In this document: one piece after another, positions 9,571 to 18,101 of the stretch | Layout of the letters: each line of letters starts with the position of its first letter | Position numbering within the stretch: position 1 is the stretch's first letter | NCBI RefSeq assembly: GCF_010211745.1 | Contig: NZ_PDWQ01000004.1 | Location: 310,001-374,000 of the forward strand | From: Pseudoxanthomonas kalamensis DSM 18571 | GTDB taxonomy: Bacteria > Pseudomonadota > Gammaproteobacteria > Xanthomonadales > Xanthomonadaceae | Direction of reading: 5' to 3' | DNA length: 64,000 bases | The notes under the pieces: generated by a model | The model's input: the letters and a program-made list of their open reading frames with translations, nothing else | Told to the model about the DNA's origin: nothing | Database searches by the model: none | Made by a program: the position numbers and the translations under genes

Positions 9571-10080
9571 TCAGCTGCCCAGCTTGTCCTTCAGGGTCGC
9601 CATCAACCGGGTCGCAGCTTCGCCGCTGGCCGGCAGGCCACGCGGATCGACCGCCGAGACATAGGCGCCACCCTCGACGCCGACCACCCGCACCAGGAAG
9701 TTGCTGCCGTCGTAGCTGACGTCGTAGGTGCCCAGCAGCTGGGCTCCGCTGGCGATGGTCACGCCTTCGGTAGCGCCGAGGATCTCGCCAACCTTGGTGA
9801 AAATCTCGTCGCGGTTGCCGCTGACGTTGAAACCGGTCGCCGAAGCGGCCACCGCGGCCGGAGCCCCCGCGGACGCGCTGCTGGCCACGGGCGGCAGCTG
9901 CATGGCCCCGGCGGTGCTGGGCGCGGTCAGGTCCGGCGGCACTTCCAGCGGGCGCGCCTCGGCCGGCATCGCGTAGTCCGGATTGCCCTTCTTGAACCAT
10001 TTGCAGCCGGTCACGCCGAAAACCACGCTCGCCAGCAGAAGCACGGCGAACGGACGCGAGACGGTGGCGGTAAGGCGCAT
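9571..10080 (-). CDS. bamC: BamC/NlpB-like outer-membrane lipoprotein
   Basis: Start ATG 10080 gives 169 aa with a lipoprotein signal peptide ending in the lipobox V23-T24-G25-C26. A PLEVPPDLTAP segment after the lipidated cysteine resembles the flexible N-terminal part of BamC, a subunit of the outer-membrane protein assembly complex. At 169 aa it is about half the length of E. coli BamC (344 aa), with room for only one globular domain. The neighbour gcvR-bcp is also next to bamC in E. coli, but dapA, normally between them, is absent here. Function is assigned from motif and position. Confidence 0.6.
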   Translation of the reverse strand: MRLTATVSRPFAVLLLASVVFGVTGCKWFKKGNPDYAMPAEARPLEVPPDLTAPSTAGAMQLPPVASSASAGAPAAVAASATGFNVSGNRDEIFTKVGEILGATEGVTIASGAQLLGTYDVSYDGSNFLVRVVGVEGGAYVSAVDPRGLPASGEAATRLMATLKDKLGS

Positions 10081-10183
10081 GGGCGATGACTCCTGCTGTG
10101 ACAAAGGGGCGGGCCCGCCGACGCCTGCACCGGAATCGTCCGGGCCGGCAGCCTGGGGCCGCTGCAATGGGCTGCGATGTTAC

Positions 10184-10213
10184 TTGCGACGCGAAAGCAC
10201 GGGCAAGTATGCT
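10184..10213 (+). promoter_or_regulatory. Possible promoter of gcvR
   Basis: TTGCGA (10184-10189) and TATGCT (10208-10213) are 18 bases apart in the region between the divergent bamC-like and gcvR genes. Each box matches the sigma-70 consensus at four of six positions. The start codon is 48 bases further on. Confidence 0.45.
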
Positions 10214-10261
10214 GACCCCTGCGCCGGACGCCTGACCGGCTGCCATTCAGACTCACTCGCA

Positions 10262-10837
10262 ATGCCGGAAGCCCCTTTGACCGATTCCACGCCCCGGCCT
10301 TCGCCGAACGAGAACCACCTGCTGATCAACGCCTACACGACGCATCCGGAGTCGCCGCTGCTGGCGGTGACCCGCCGGATCGCCGACAGCGGCTGCAATC
10401 TGGTCGATGCACGCCTGTCCACGGTCGGCCGCGACGTCTCGGTCACCGCGCTGGCGACCGGCTCGTGGGACTCGGTGGCCAAGCTGGAGGCCATGATGAC
10501 CCGGCTGGAGCGCGAGGACGGCCTGAAACTGGTCTGGTACCGCACCGGCGCCAAGGAAGTCCAGAGCAACTTGCTGCCGTACATCGTCGAGGTCATCGCC
10601 GCCGACAAGCCGGGCATCCTGTTCCAGCTCGCCGATTTCTTCGACCGCCAGGGCATCACCATCGAAAACCTGCAGAGCACCCGCTACCGCGCCATGCAGA
10701 CCAGCGCGGAGATGTTCTCGGCGCAGGTGACCATCGGCGTGCCGGCCAACATGCACATCGCCGCCCTGCGCGACGATTTCCTCGAATTCTGCGACCATCT
10801 CAACCTGGACGCGATCATGGACCCGATGAAGTTCTGA
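10262..10837 (+). CDS. gcvR: GcvR-like ACT-domain regulator
   Basis: The 191-aa protein (from ATG 10262) consists of two ACT domains: one around residues 18-90 (HLLINAYTTHPESPLLAV) and one around 108-185 (VEVIAADKPGILFQLADFF). GcvR represses the glycine cleavage genes by binding the activator GcvA in E. coli. The assignment is supported by the adjacent bcp, as in enterobacteria. A longer in-frame extension overlaps the divergent gene and is rejected. It is followed by a small TTG-start ORF and bcp, probably in one transcript. Confidence 0.8.
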   Translation: MPEAPLTDSTPRPSPNENHLLINAYTTHPESPLLAVTRRIADSGCNLVDARLSTVGRDVSVTALATGSWDSVAKLEAMMTRLEREDGLKLVWYRTGAKEVQSNLLPYIVEVIAADKPGILFQLADFFDRQGITIENLQSTRYRAMQTSAEMFSAQVTIGVPANMHIAALRDDFLEFCDHLNLDAIMDPMKF

Positions 10838-10853
10838 GTTCCGGGAGAACGCC

Positions 10854-10979
10854 TTGGAATATTTTCTGCTCATCCTCGTGCTGGCCGTGTTTTTCGGGCA
10901 GAAAAGCGCAATCGACAAGCTGAAAGCTCGCATGGACGCCCTGGAAGGCAAGGCTTCGAAGGACAACCCAGGCCAATGA
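10854..10979 (+). CDS. 41-aa single-pass membrane microprotein
   Basis: Reading from TTG 10854 gives 41 residues: one hydrophobic helix (YFLLILVLAVFFG) followed by a charged tail (KSAIDKLKARMDALEGK) that could form an amphipathic or coiled helix. GGGAG at 10843-10847 is a good ribosome site six bases before the TTG. The stop overlaps the bcp ATG (ATGA), so the ORF fills the gap between gcvR and bcp exactly and would couple their translation. No homologue is recognised; function unknown. Confidence 0.6.
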   Translation: MEYFLLILVLAVFFGQKSAIDKLKARMDALEGKASKDNPGQ

Positions 10980-11458
10980 CCGCAACCGGCAAAGCGCTGA
11001 CCAAGACCACGCTGAAACTGCCGCTGACACTGTCCGGCGGCGAAACCGCCACCCTGGCCAATTACGCCGGCCGCTGGCTGGTGCTGTATTTCTACCCCAA
11101 GGACAGCACCCCGGGCTGCACCACCGAAGGCCTGGACTTCAACGCCCTGCTGCCGAAATTCGGCAAGCTGGGCGCCGCGCTGCTGGGGGTGTCGCGCGAT
11201 TCGGTCAAGTCGCACGACAACTTCTGCGCCAAGCAGGGTTTCCGCTTCCCGCTGGTCAGCGATGCCAACGAAAGGCTGTGCAAGGCCTTCGATGTCATCC
11301 ACGAGAAGAACATGTACGGTCGCAAGGTACTCGGCGTGGTCCGCAGCACCTTCCTGATTTCCCCCGATGGCCGCATTGCCCACGAATGGCGCGGGGTCAA
11401 GGTGCCGGGCCATGCCCAGGACGTGCTGGACACGCTGAAGGCCCTGCAATCCCGGTGA
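10976..11458 (+). CDS. bcp: Thiol peroxidase Bcp / PrxQ
   Basis: The 160-aa peroxiredoxin reduces hydrogen peroxide and organic peroxides. The peroxidatic cysteine is Cys48 in PKDSTPGCTTE. The resolving cysteine of E. coli Bcp, five residues later, is missing. Instead Cys84 (NFCAKQGF) is placed like the resolving Cys83 of Xylella fastidiosa PrxQ, so an intramolecular Cys48-Cys84 disulfide is likely. The start overlaps the preceding microprotein stop by four bases. Confidence 0.92.
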   Translation: MTATGKALTKTTLKLPLTLSGGETATLANYAGRWLVLYFYPKDSTPGCTTEGLDFNALLPKFGKLGAALLGVSRDSVKSHDNFCAKQGFRFPLVSDANERLCKAFDVIHEKNMYGRKVLGVVRSTFLISPDGRIAHEWRGVKVPGHAQDVLDTLKALQSR

Positions 11459-11573
11459 TCTTCCTTTCCGACACCCCCAGCGCGCCGCCCCGCCCCGCGG
11501 GCCGCGGCCGCGCTTTGCCGTCTGCCATCCCCTCCTTCCCAATCCGCATCCCCATAGCGAGCACGACACGCCG

Positions 11574-12977
11574 ATGATGACCAAGGGCAAGCGTCTCTAC
11601 GTTCTGGATACCAATGTGCTGATGCACGACCCGACCGCGCTGTTCAAGTTCGAGGAACACGACGTCTACCTGCCGATGCAGGTCATCGAGGAACTGGACA
11701 ACGCCAAGAAGGGCACGTCCGAAGTCAGCCGCAACGCCCGCCAGGTCAGCCGCTTCCTCAACGAACTGATCGAAGGCGCCGGCGCCGAGCACATCCAGGC
11801 CGGCATCACCCTGACCCATCCGCAGGGGCTGCAGCTCAAGCGCCAAGGCGGGATCGGCAAGCTGCACTTCCAGACCCAGCCGATCGATCCGGGCCGCAGC
11901 TTCGGCAGCGTGATCCCGGACAACAAGATCCTGGCCGCGGTGCTGGCGCTGCGCGAGGAGCATCCGGAAGCCCCGGTCATCCTGGTGTCCAAGGACATCA
12001 ACCTGCGGATCAAGGCCGCGATCAGCAGCCTGGACGCCGAGGATTACGAAAACGACCGTGCGCTGGACGATTTCAGCCTGCTCTACACCGGCGCCACCGA
12101 GTTGCCGGACGACTTCTGGGAGCGCCACCAGTCCGACCTGAAGTCGTGGACCGACAAGAGCGGTCGCACCAGCTACGAGGTCGCGATGTCGGCGGACGAA
12201 GACTGGCATCCCAGCCAGTACCTGTACCTGCCCGGCGAGGAGGAAGTCGAACTGCGGGTGACCAAGGTCGGCGACGACCGCGCCACGCTGGCGCTGGTGG
12301 ACGACTTCCGCAACGGCCAGCACGCGGTCTGGGGCATCACCGCGCGCAACCGCGAGCAGAACTTCGCGCTGAACGCACTGATGGACCCGGAAATCGACTT
12401 CGTCACCCTGCTCGGCACCGCCGGCACCGGCAAGACCCTGCTGGCGCTGGCCGCCGGCCTGGCGCAGACCATGGATCAGCAGCGTTACCGCGAGATCATC
12501 ATGACCCGCGCCACCGTCAGCGTCGGCGAGGACATCGGTTTCCTGCCCGGCACCGAGGAGGAAAAGATGACCCCGTGGATGGGCGCGCTGACCGACAACC
12601 TGGAAGTGCTGACCCACAACCAGGAAGGCGGCGCCTGGGGCCGCGCGGCGACCAACGACCTGCTGGCCAGCCGGATCAAGATCCGCTCGATGAACTTCAT
12701 GCGCGGCCGCACCTTCCTGTCCCGCTACTTGATCCTGGACGAGGCGCAGAACCTGACCCCCAAGCAGATGAAGACCCTGATCACCCGCGCCGGCCCCGGC
12801 ACCAAGATCGTCTGCCTGGGCAACGTGGAACAGATCGACACCCCGTACCTGACCGAAACCACTTCCGGCCTGACCTACGCCGTGGACCGCTTCAAGAACT
12901 GGGGCCACAGCGCGCACATCACCCTGCGCCGCGGCGAACGTTCCCGGCTGGCGGATTACGCGTCGGAAGTGCTCTGA
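11574..12977 (+). CDS. PIN domain-PhoH-like ATPase
   Basis: The 467-aa protein joins an N-terminal PIN nuclease-like domain (residues 5-165, starting KRLYVLDTNVLMHDP with the first catalytic Asp) to a C-terminal PhoH ATPase. That ATPase has a Walker A LLGTAGTGKT near residue 285 and a Walker B ILDEAQN near 388. PhoH2-type proteins of this layout have been shown in other bacteria to unwind and cleave RNA. The ATG is doubled (11574 and 11577). It stands alone; the 115 bases upstream hold no recognised promoter. Confidence 0.9.
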   Translation: MMTKGKRLYVLDTNVLMHDPTALFKFEEHDVYLPMQVIEELDNAKKGTSEVSRNARQVSRFLNELIEGAGAEHIQAGITLTHPQGLQLKRQGGIGKLHFQTQPIDPGRSFGSVIPDNKILAAVLALREEHPEAPVILVSKDINLRIKAAISSLDAEDYENDRALDDFSLLYTGATELPDDFWERHQSDLKSWTDKSGRTSYEVAMSADEDWHPSQYLYLPGEEEVELRVTKVGDDRATLALVDDFRNGQHAVWGITARNREQNFALNALMDPEIDFVTLLGTAGTGKTLLALAAGLAQTMDQQRYREIIMTRATVSVGEDIGFLPGTEEEKMTPWMGALTDNLEVLTHNQEGGAWGRAATNDLLASRIKIRSMNFMRGRTFLSRYLILDEAQNLTPKQMKTLITRAGPGTKIVCLGNVEQIDTPYLTETTSGLTYAVDRFKNWGHSAHITLRRGERSRLADYASEVL

Positions 12978-13136
12978 CTCGCGCAAATGGTTTTTGCGGG
13001 GCCAAGGAACCGCACGAGCAGAAGCACAACCCAACCCCTCATAATGATGTAAAAAACATCAATATGAATATCTGCAGATTGCATAAGCCAATCTGAAGCG
13101 CCAAAATCAGGCTGCGTTTCACAGCCTGATTCCCGC
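12978..13136. promoter_or_regulatory. AT-rich intergenic region with three inverted repeats before the XRE gene
   Basis: Three dyads follow one another. TGATGT-n5-ACATCA lies at 13045-13061, CAGATTG-n7-CAATCTG at 13075-13095, and AATCAGGCTG-n7-CAGCCTGATT at 13105-13131. The last ends five bases before the XRE start codon, and no Shine-Dalgarno sequence is visible there. The dyads could be operators for the XRE protein, or the last could be a terminator or translational block. The region is visibly more AT-rich than its neighbours. Confidence 0.5.
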
Positions 13137-13388
13137 ATGATCTCCGCCTCCCAATTGCGCGCCGCGCGCGCTCTGCTCGGCATCGACCAGCGCAAGCTGG
13201 CCGCGATGGCCGGGGTGTCCCTGCCCACCATCCAGCGCATGGAAACCAGCCAGGGGCACGTGCGCGGCTCGGTCAGCACGCTGACCAAGATCGTCGAAGC
13301 GCTGGACGCGGCCGGGGTGGAACTGATCGGCAACGAGCAACCCAGCCAGGGCCGCGGCCGTGGCGTGCGGATGAAGGAGCCGACGTGA
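13137..13388 (+). CDS. XRE-family helix-turn-helix regulator
   Basis: This 83-aa protein is almost entirely an XRE helix-turn-helix domain: ISASQLRAARALLGIDQRKL, then AMAGVSLPTIQRME as the recognition part. The C-terminus is short and basic. Its stop overlaps the SulP start, so it is made with the transporter and probably regulates it and itself through the dyads upstream. No toxin gene lies beside it, so a toxin-antitoxin role is not supported. Confidence 0.88.
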   Translation: MISASQLRAARALLGIDQRKLAAMAGVSLPTIQRMETSQGHVRGSVSTLTKIVEALDAAGVELIGNEQPSQGRGRGVRMKEPT

Positions 13389-15109
13389 TGGCCAGTCCGG
13401 GCTTCGACCGCCAGCAATACCTGAAGATGTTCGAACCCAAGCTGCTGACCGTGCTGCGCGAAGGCTATTCGCTGCGCACGCTGCGCACCGACGCGGTGGC
13501 CGGCCTGACCGTGGCGGTGGTGGCGCTGCCGTTGTCGATGGCGCTGGCGATCGCCAGCGGCGCCACGCCGGACAAGGGCCTGCACACGGCGATCATCGCC
13601 GGCTTCCTGATCTCGGCCTTCAGCGGCTCGCGGGTGCAGATCGGCGGTCCGACCGCGGCCTTCATCCCGGTGGTGTTCTCGGTGATCCAGCAGTTCGGCT
13701 ACGGCGGGCTGATCCTGTGCACGCTGCTGGCCGGGCTGATGCTGATCGCCGCCGGCCTGCTGCGGCTGGGCACGCTGATGAAATACATGCCGCAGCCGGT
13801 GGTCACCGGCTTCACCGCCGGCATCGCGGTCAGCATCTTCTCCAGCCAGGTCAAGGACATGCTGGGCCTGCAGATGGAACAGGTGCCGGCCGAATTCTTC
13901 GAACGCTGGCGCGCCTATGCCGAGCACATCGCCAGCACCCAACCGGCGGCGGTGGCGCTGACCGTGCTGGGGCTGGCGGTCATCGTCGGCCTGCGCCGCT
14001 GGAAACCGAAATGGCCCGGCTTCCTGATCGCGCTGCTGGCCTGCACCCTGGCCTGCCTGGCCTTCGCCATGCCGGCCGAAACCATCGGCACCCGCTTCGG
14101 CGAACTGCCTTCGGCCCTGCCCAGCTTCGACTTCCCGCACATCCCGTTCGAGCGCACCTTCGAACTGCTGCCCAGCGCCTTCACCATCGCCTTCCTGGCC
14201 GGGGTGGAGTCGCTGCTGTCGGCGGTGGTCGCCGACGGCATGACCGGCGGTCGCCACCGTTCCAACGGCGAACTGGTCGCGCAGGGCGTGGCCAACGTCG
14301 GTTCGGCGCTGTTCGGCGGGTTGCCGGCCACCGGCGCCATCGCCCGCACCGCGACCAACATCCGTTCCGGCGGTAGCACCCCGGTGGCCGGCATCCTGCA
14401 TGCGCTGTTCCTGCTGCTGTTCATGCTGCTGCTGGCGCCGCTGATGGGCTACGTGCCGCTGGCCGCGCTGTCGGCGGTGCTGCTGGTGGTGGCCTGGAAC
14501 ATGAGCGAGGTGGAGAACTTCCGCAACACGCTGTCGGCGCCGATCGGCGACCGCCTGGTGCTGCTGCTGACCTTCTTCCTGACCGTGTTCCTGGATCTGA
14601 CCGTCGCCATCCAGGCCGGCATCGTGCTGGCTGCGTTCGTGTTCATGTACCGCATGGCCGAAGCGGTGGAAGTCAGCTCCGGCGTGCGCATGATCGAGGA
14701 CGACCTGCACGGCGACGATCCGGCCCGCGCCGCCGACCTCGGCCAGCGCGCGATGCTGCCCAAGGGCGTCGAGGCCTACCAGATCAGCGGCCCCTTGTTC
14801 TTCGGCGCGGCCAACCGGCTGGACAACCTGCTGGACCAGTTCTTCGAACCGCCCAAGGTATTCATCCTGCGCATGCGGCTGGTGCCGGTGATCGACGCCA
14901 GCGGCGTGCACGCGCTGAAGAAGCTGGCCGAACGCTGCCATCGCCAGGGCATCGCCCTGATCATCTCCGGCCTGCAGGAACAGCCCAACCGGGTGATCTC
15001 CGGCATGCGGCTGGATGAACATCCCGGCGAGTTGCACTTCGTTTCCAACTTCGAACGCGCGGTGAAACTGGCGCACTCGATGATCGAACACCCGACGCCG
15101 GCAGCCTGA
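13385..15109 (+). CDS. SulP-family inorganic anion transporter with STAS domain
   Basis: The 574-aa membrane protein has the SulP core: [19 protein letters not shown], then many hydrophobic segments to about residue 430 including the [15 protein letters not shown] region. A cytoplasmic STAS domain covers about residues 445-560 ([19 protein letters not shown] and [19 protein letters not shown]). Substrates of the family include sulfate, bicarbonate and dicarboxylates; the sequence does not tell which. The start is GTG 13385 (4-base overlap with the XRE gene) or ATG 13388. Confidence 0.92.
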   Translation: MMASPGFDRQQYLKMFEPKLLTVLREGYSLRTLRTDAVAGLTVAVVALPLSMALAIASGATPDKGLHTAIIAGFLISAFSGSRVQIGGPTAAFIPVVFSVIQQFGYGGLILCTLLAGLMLIAAGLLRLGTLMKYMPQPVVTGFTAGIAVSIFSSQVKDMLGLQMEQVPAEFFERWRAYAEHIASTQPAAVALTVLGLAVIVGLRRWKPKWPGFLIALLACTLACLAFAMPAETIGTRFGELPSALPSFDFPHIPFERTFELLPSAFTIAFLAGVESLLSAVVADGMTGGRHRSNGELVAQGVANVGSALFGGLPATGAIARTATNIRSGGSTPVAGILHALFLLLFMLLLAPLMGYVPLAALSAVLLVVAWNMSEVENFRNTLSAPIGDRLVLLLTFFLTVFLDLTVAIQAGIVLAAFVFMYRMAEAVEVSSGVRMIEDDLHGDDPARAADLGQRAMLPKGVEAYQISGPLFFGAANRLDNLLDQFFEPPKVFILRMRLVPVIDASGVHALKKLAERCHRQGIALIISGLQEQPNRVISGMRLDEHPGELHFVSNFERAVKLAHSMIEHPTPAA

Positions 15110-15157
15110 CTACGGCGCCACGGCGCGCCATGCGCCGCATCCGGCACAATACGCGGC

Positions 15158-15967
15158 ATGCAGACCCCTTCCGTCGTTTCGGCCCTGACCATCGCCGGCT
15201 CCGATTCCGGCGGCGGCGCCGGTATCCAGGCCGATCTGAAGACCTTCGCCGCCCATCGCGTGCATGGCCTGTCGGCGATCGCCGCGCTGACCGCGCAGAA
15301 CACCCGTGGCGTCAGCGCGGTCGACGTGCCGTCGACGGCTTTCCTGCGCGCGCAGCTGGAAGCCTGTTTCGATGATTTCGGAATCGGCGCGGTCAAGCTG
15401 GGCATGCTGGCCACCGCGGAGGTCATCGATGCCGTCGCAGACATACTGGAAGCGCACCGCCCCCGCTTTGTCGTGCTCGACCCGGTCATGGTCGCCACTT
15501 CCGGCGCCCGGCTGCTGCGAGAGGACGCGCTGGACGCGCTGCGCACGCGGCTGCTGCCACTGGCTTCGGTGATCACCCCCAACCTGCCCGAAGCCGAGCT
15601 GCTGCTGGGTCATGCCATCGACAATGCCGACGCCATGCGCCGTGCCGCTGACGAACTGCTAGCGCAGGGCGCGCGCGCGGTATTCCTGAAAGGCGGGCAT
15701 CTGCCCGGCGATGGCGACGTGATCGACCTGTATGCCGATGCCGACGGCATCGTCGAAACGGCACATCCGCGGCTGTCCGCCAACGGCCACGGCACCGGCT
15801 GCACCCTGGCTTCGGCGATCGCCGCCCAGCTGTGCCTCGGCCAAACGCTGCCGAAGGCCTGCCGTGCCGCGTCCGACTATGTGCATCGCGCCCTGCGCCT
15901 GGGCTATCGCCCCGGCCGCGGCGACGTGCAGGTACTCGACCACTTCGGCGCCGCCCTGCCCGCATGA
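15158..15967 (+). CDS. thiD: Hydroxymethylpyrimidine/phosphomethylpyrimidine kinase ThiD
   Basis: The 269-aa ribokinase-fold enzyme phosphorylates HMP and HMP-P in thiamine synthesis. Signatures are [20 protein letters not shown] at the N-terminus, DPVMVATSG in the middle and [14 protein letters not shown] near residue 210. The stop overlaps the next gene's ATG by four bases, so the hydrolase behind it is translationally coupled. Confidence 0.94.
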   Translation: MQTPSVVSALTIAGSDSGGGAGIQADLKTFAAHRVHGLSAIAALTAQNTRGVSAVDVPSTAFLRAQLEACFDDFGIGAVKLGMLATAEVIDAVADILEAHRPRFVVLDPVMVATSGARLLREDALDALRTRLLPLASVITPNLPEAELLLGHAIDNADAMRRAADELLAQGARAVFLKGGHLPGDGDVIDLYADADGIVETAHPRLSANGHGTGCTLASAIAAQLCLGQTLPKACRAASDYVHRALRLGYRPGRGDVQVLDHFGAALPA

Positions 15968-16803
15968 GCACGATCCACGCTTCCGACATTGCGCTGTCGG
16001 CCGACGACGACCATGCCTGGACCCTGCTGGCCCGCCTGCCGGACGCGCCGCAAGCCGCCCTGCTATGGCTGCCGGCGCTGGGGGTGGCGGCCAGGCACTA
16101 CCTGCCTTTCGCCGAAGTGCTGGCCGAACGCGGGGTGGCGGTATTCGTCCACGAATGGCGCGGCAATGGCAGCAGCAGCCTGCGCCCGGACCGCGAACAC
16201 GACTGGGGTTATCGCGAGATCCTGACCATCGACCTGCCACTGAGCCGGCAGGCGCTAGCGGAACGGCTACCGGGCCAGCCGTGCTACATCGGCGGCCACA
16301 GCCTGGGCGGGCAACTGGCCTGCTGCCACGCGGCGCTGAATCCGCAGGACTACGCCCAACTGTGGCTGGTCGCCAGCGGCAGCCCGTACTGGCGCAGCTT
16401 CCCGTCCCCGCGACGCTACCTGCTGCCGCCGCTGTACCGCTTCCTGCCGTGGCTGGCGCAGCGACGCGGGCGCCTGAACGGACGCCGGCTGGGGTTCGGC
16501 GGGGTGGAATCGCGCGGCCTGATCCGCGACTGGGCGCGGGTCGGCCTGACCGGCCGCTATGCGGCGGCCGGGATGGACGTCGATTTCGAAGCCGCGCTGT
16601 CGGCGCTGGCGATCCCGGTCCACGGCGTGCTGCTGGCCGACGACTGGCTGGCGCCGGTCGGCTCGCTGAAGGCGCTGACCGGCAAGCTGGCGCCAGCGCA
16701 ATCCAAGGTCATCGGCCTGGATGCCGCCCAGCTCGGCGCGCGCGCCGATCACTTCGCCTGGATGAAGCAGCCCGGCAAGGTGGTCGACTGCCTGCTAGAG
16801 TGA
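15964..16803 (+). CDS. Alpha/beta-hydrolase
   Basis: With the start at ATG 15964 the protein has 279 aa. The nucleophile elbow is GGHSLGGQ near residue 110, and RADHFAW near the C-terminus could carry the catalytic His. It resembles the YheT/serine-hydrolase type with no signal peptide. The substrate is unknown. Overlap with thiD suggests co-expression but not necessarily a role in thiamine metabolism. Confidence 0.8.
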   Translation: MSTIHASDIALSADDDHAWTLLARLPDAPQAALLWLPALGVAARHYLPFAEVLAERGVAVFVHEWRGNGSSSLRPDREHDWGYREILTIDLPLSRQALAERLPGQPCYIGGHSLGGQLACCHAALNPQDYAQLWLVASGSPYWRSFPSPRRYLLPPLYRFLPWLAQRRGRLNGRRLGFGGVESRGLIRDWARVGLTGRYAAAGMDVDFEAALSALAIPVHGVLLADDWLAPVGSLKALTGKLAPAQSKVIGLDAAQLGARADHFAWMKQPGKVVDCLLE

Positions 16804-16813
16804 CCGGACCGGC

Positions 16814-17827
16814 TCAGTCCGCGTAGTCGTCCGGGTTGGCCGACTGCCAGCGCCAGGCATCGCGGCACATCGCCCGCACGTCCAGCTCCGCCCGCCAGCC
16901 CAGCAGGCGCTGCGCCAGCGAGGGGTCGGCGAAGACCTCGGCCACGTCGCCGTCGCGGCGTCCGACGATCCGGTACGGGATCTCGCGCCCGGACGCTTCG
17001 GCGAAAGCCTGCACCAGTTCCAGCACGCTGACGCCGCGGCCGGTGCCCAGGTTCACGGTCAGGTTGCGGTCCTCGCGGACCAGGTAGTCGAGCGCATCGG
17101 CATGTGCCCGCGCCAGATCCATCACGTGGATGTAGTCGCGCACGCCGGTACCGTCCACGGTCGGCCAGTCGCCGCCGAACACGCTCAGTTCCGGTCGCCG
17201 GCCCACCGCCACCTGGCAGATGTACGGCATCAGGTTGTTGGGGATGCCGCCGGGGGCTTCGCCGATCAGTCCCGACTCGTGCGCGCCGACCGGATTGAAG
17301 TAGCGCAGGTTAGCCGCACGGAAATCCGCCTGCGCTCGGCACAGGTCGCCGATCAGTTCCTCCACGACCAGCTTGGTGCGGCCATAGGGGTTGCTGACCT
17401 GCAGGCGCGCGTCCTCGGTGACCGGCACCCGCTCCGGGTCGCCGTAGACGGTCGCCGACGAGCTGAACACCAGCCGCCGCACTCCGGCCCGGCGCATCGC
17501 CTGCAACAGGGCGATGCTGCCACCGATGTTGTTGTCGAAGTAGTCCAGCGGCTTCTCGCAGGATTCGCCGACCGCCTTCAGCGCCGCGAAATGCATCACC
17601 GCATCGACCGGGCGCAGCGCGAACATCCGGTCCATCGCCGCAGCGTCGCGGATATCCAGATGATGGAATTCGAACGGCATGCCAGCCACTTCGCCCAGCC
17701 GCTCCACCGCGCGCGCCGAACTGTTCGACAGATTGTCGACAATAGCCACTTCGTGGCCGCGCTGTGCCAGCACCACGGCGGCATGTCCGCCAATGTAACC
17801 CGCACCCCCGCACAACACGATCCTCAT
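16814..17827 (-). CDS. galE: UDP-glucose 4-epimerase GalE
   Basis: Starting at ATG 17827 (MRIVLCGGAGYIGGH) gives 337 aa, the usual GalE length; an upstream extension of 23 residues is rejected. The Rossmann motif is GGAGYIGGH (commonly GYIGSH). The catalytic region is SSSATVYGD with YGRTK as the YxxxK pair, and NLGTGRGVSVLEL is near the end. It supplies UDP-galactose, and by position probably serves the EPS cluster that starts divergently 274 bases away. Confidence 0.93.
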   Translation of the reverse strand: MRIVLCGGAGYIGGHAAVVLAQRGHEVAIVDNLSNSSARAVERLGEVAGMPFEFHHLDIRDAAAMDRMFALRPVDAVMHFAALKAVGESCEKPLDYFDNNIGGSIALLQAMRRAGVRRLVFSSSATVYGDPERVPVTEDARLQVSNPYGRTKLVVEELIGDLCRAQADFRAANLRYFNPVGAHESGLIGEAPGGIPNNLMPYICQVAVGRRPELSVFGGDWPTVDGTGVRDYIHVMDLARAHADALDYLVREDRNLTVNLGTGRGVSVLELVQAFAEASGREIPYRIVGRRDGDVAEVFADPSLAQRLLGWRAELDVRAMCRDAWRWQSANPDDYAD

Positions 17828-18101
17828 GGATCTCTCCGCTTCCGTCCTGATGCCCCAACCCGGTCGGGCCGCACCAACGGCAAGCCGCGCACCCACTCAC
17901 ATGACCTAATGAACGCGCCTCCCGCATTTCAGCGGCCACTGCAACGCTTCACCGCACAGCAAGTGAACGGCAGCAAACCAAGGCTGTCCTACAATGTCTC
18001 TGCATATCGTATCTGACTGGCAGCGACGGAATACCTCCCGTCGGCAAACAGCCGCCCCGGCAAGCACGGGCGAACAGAAACACAGGGGAATCCTCTTACC
18101 A
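17828..18101 (+). promoter_or_regulatory. Divergent intergenic region upstream of the EPS operon
   Basis: These 274 bases separate galE (minus) and the first EPS gene (plus). A TACAAT -10-like box lies at 17990-17995, but no convincing -35 box is found at the right spacing. AGGGGAAT just before the first EPS gene is a plausible ribosome site. I see no JUMPstart element and no sigma-54 box. Confidence 0.3.

Noticed and set aside
13137-13388. XRE gene as antitoxin of a toxin-antitoxin pair
   Set aside because: The partner is a 574-aa SulP transporter; no small toxin ORF adjoins it.
12956-15091. 711-codon minus-strand frame opposite the SulP gene
   Set aside because: The translation is a run of Gln/His/Arg/Gly typical of antisense frames; the SulP and STAS motifs are on the plus strand.
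17828-18101. JUMPstart/ops element or sigma-54 promoter before the EPS operon
   Set aside because: No GGCGGTAG core and no properly spaced TGGCAC/TTGC pair was found.
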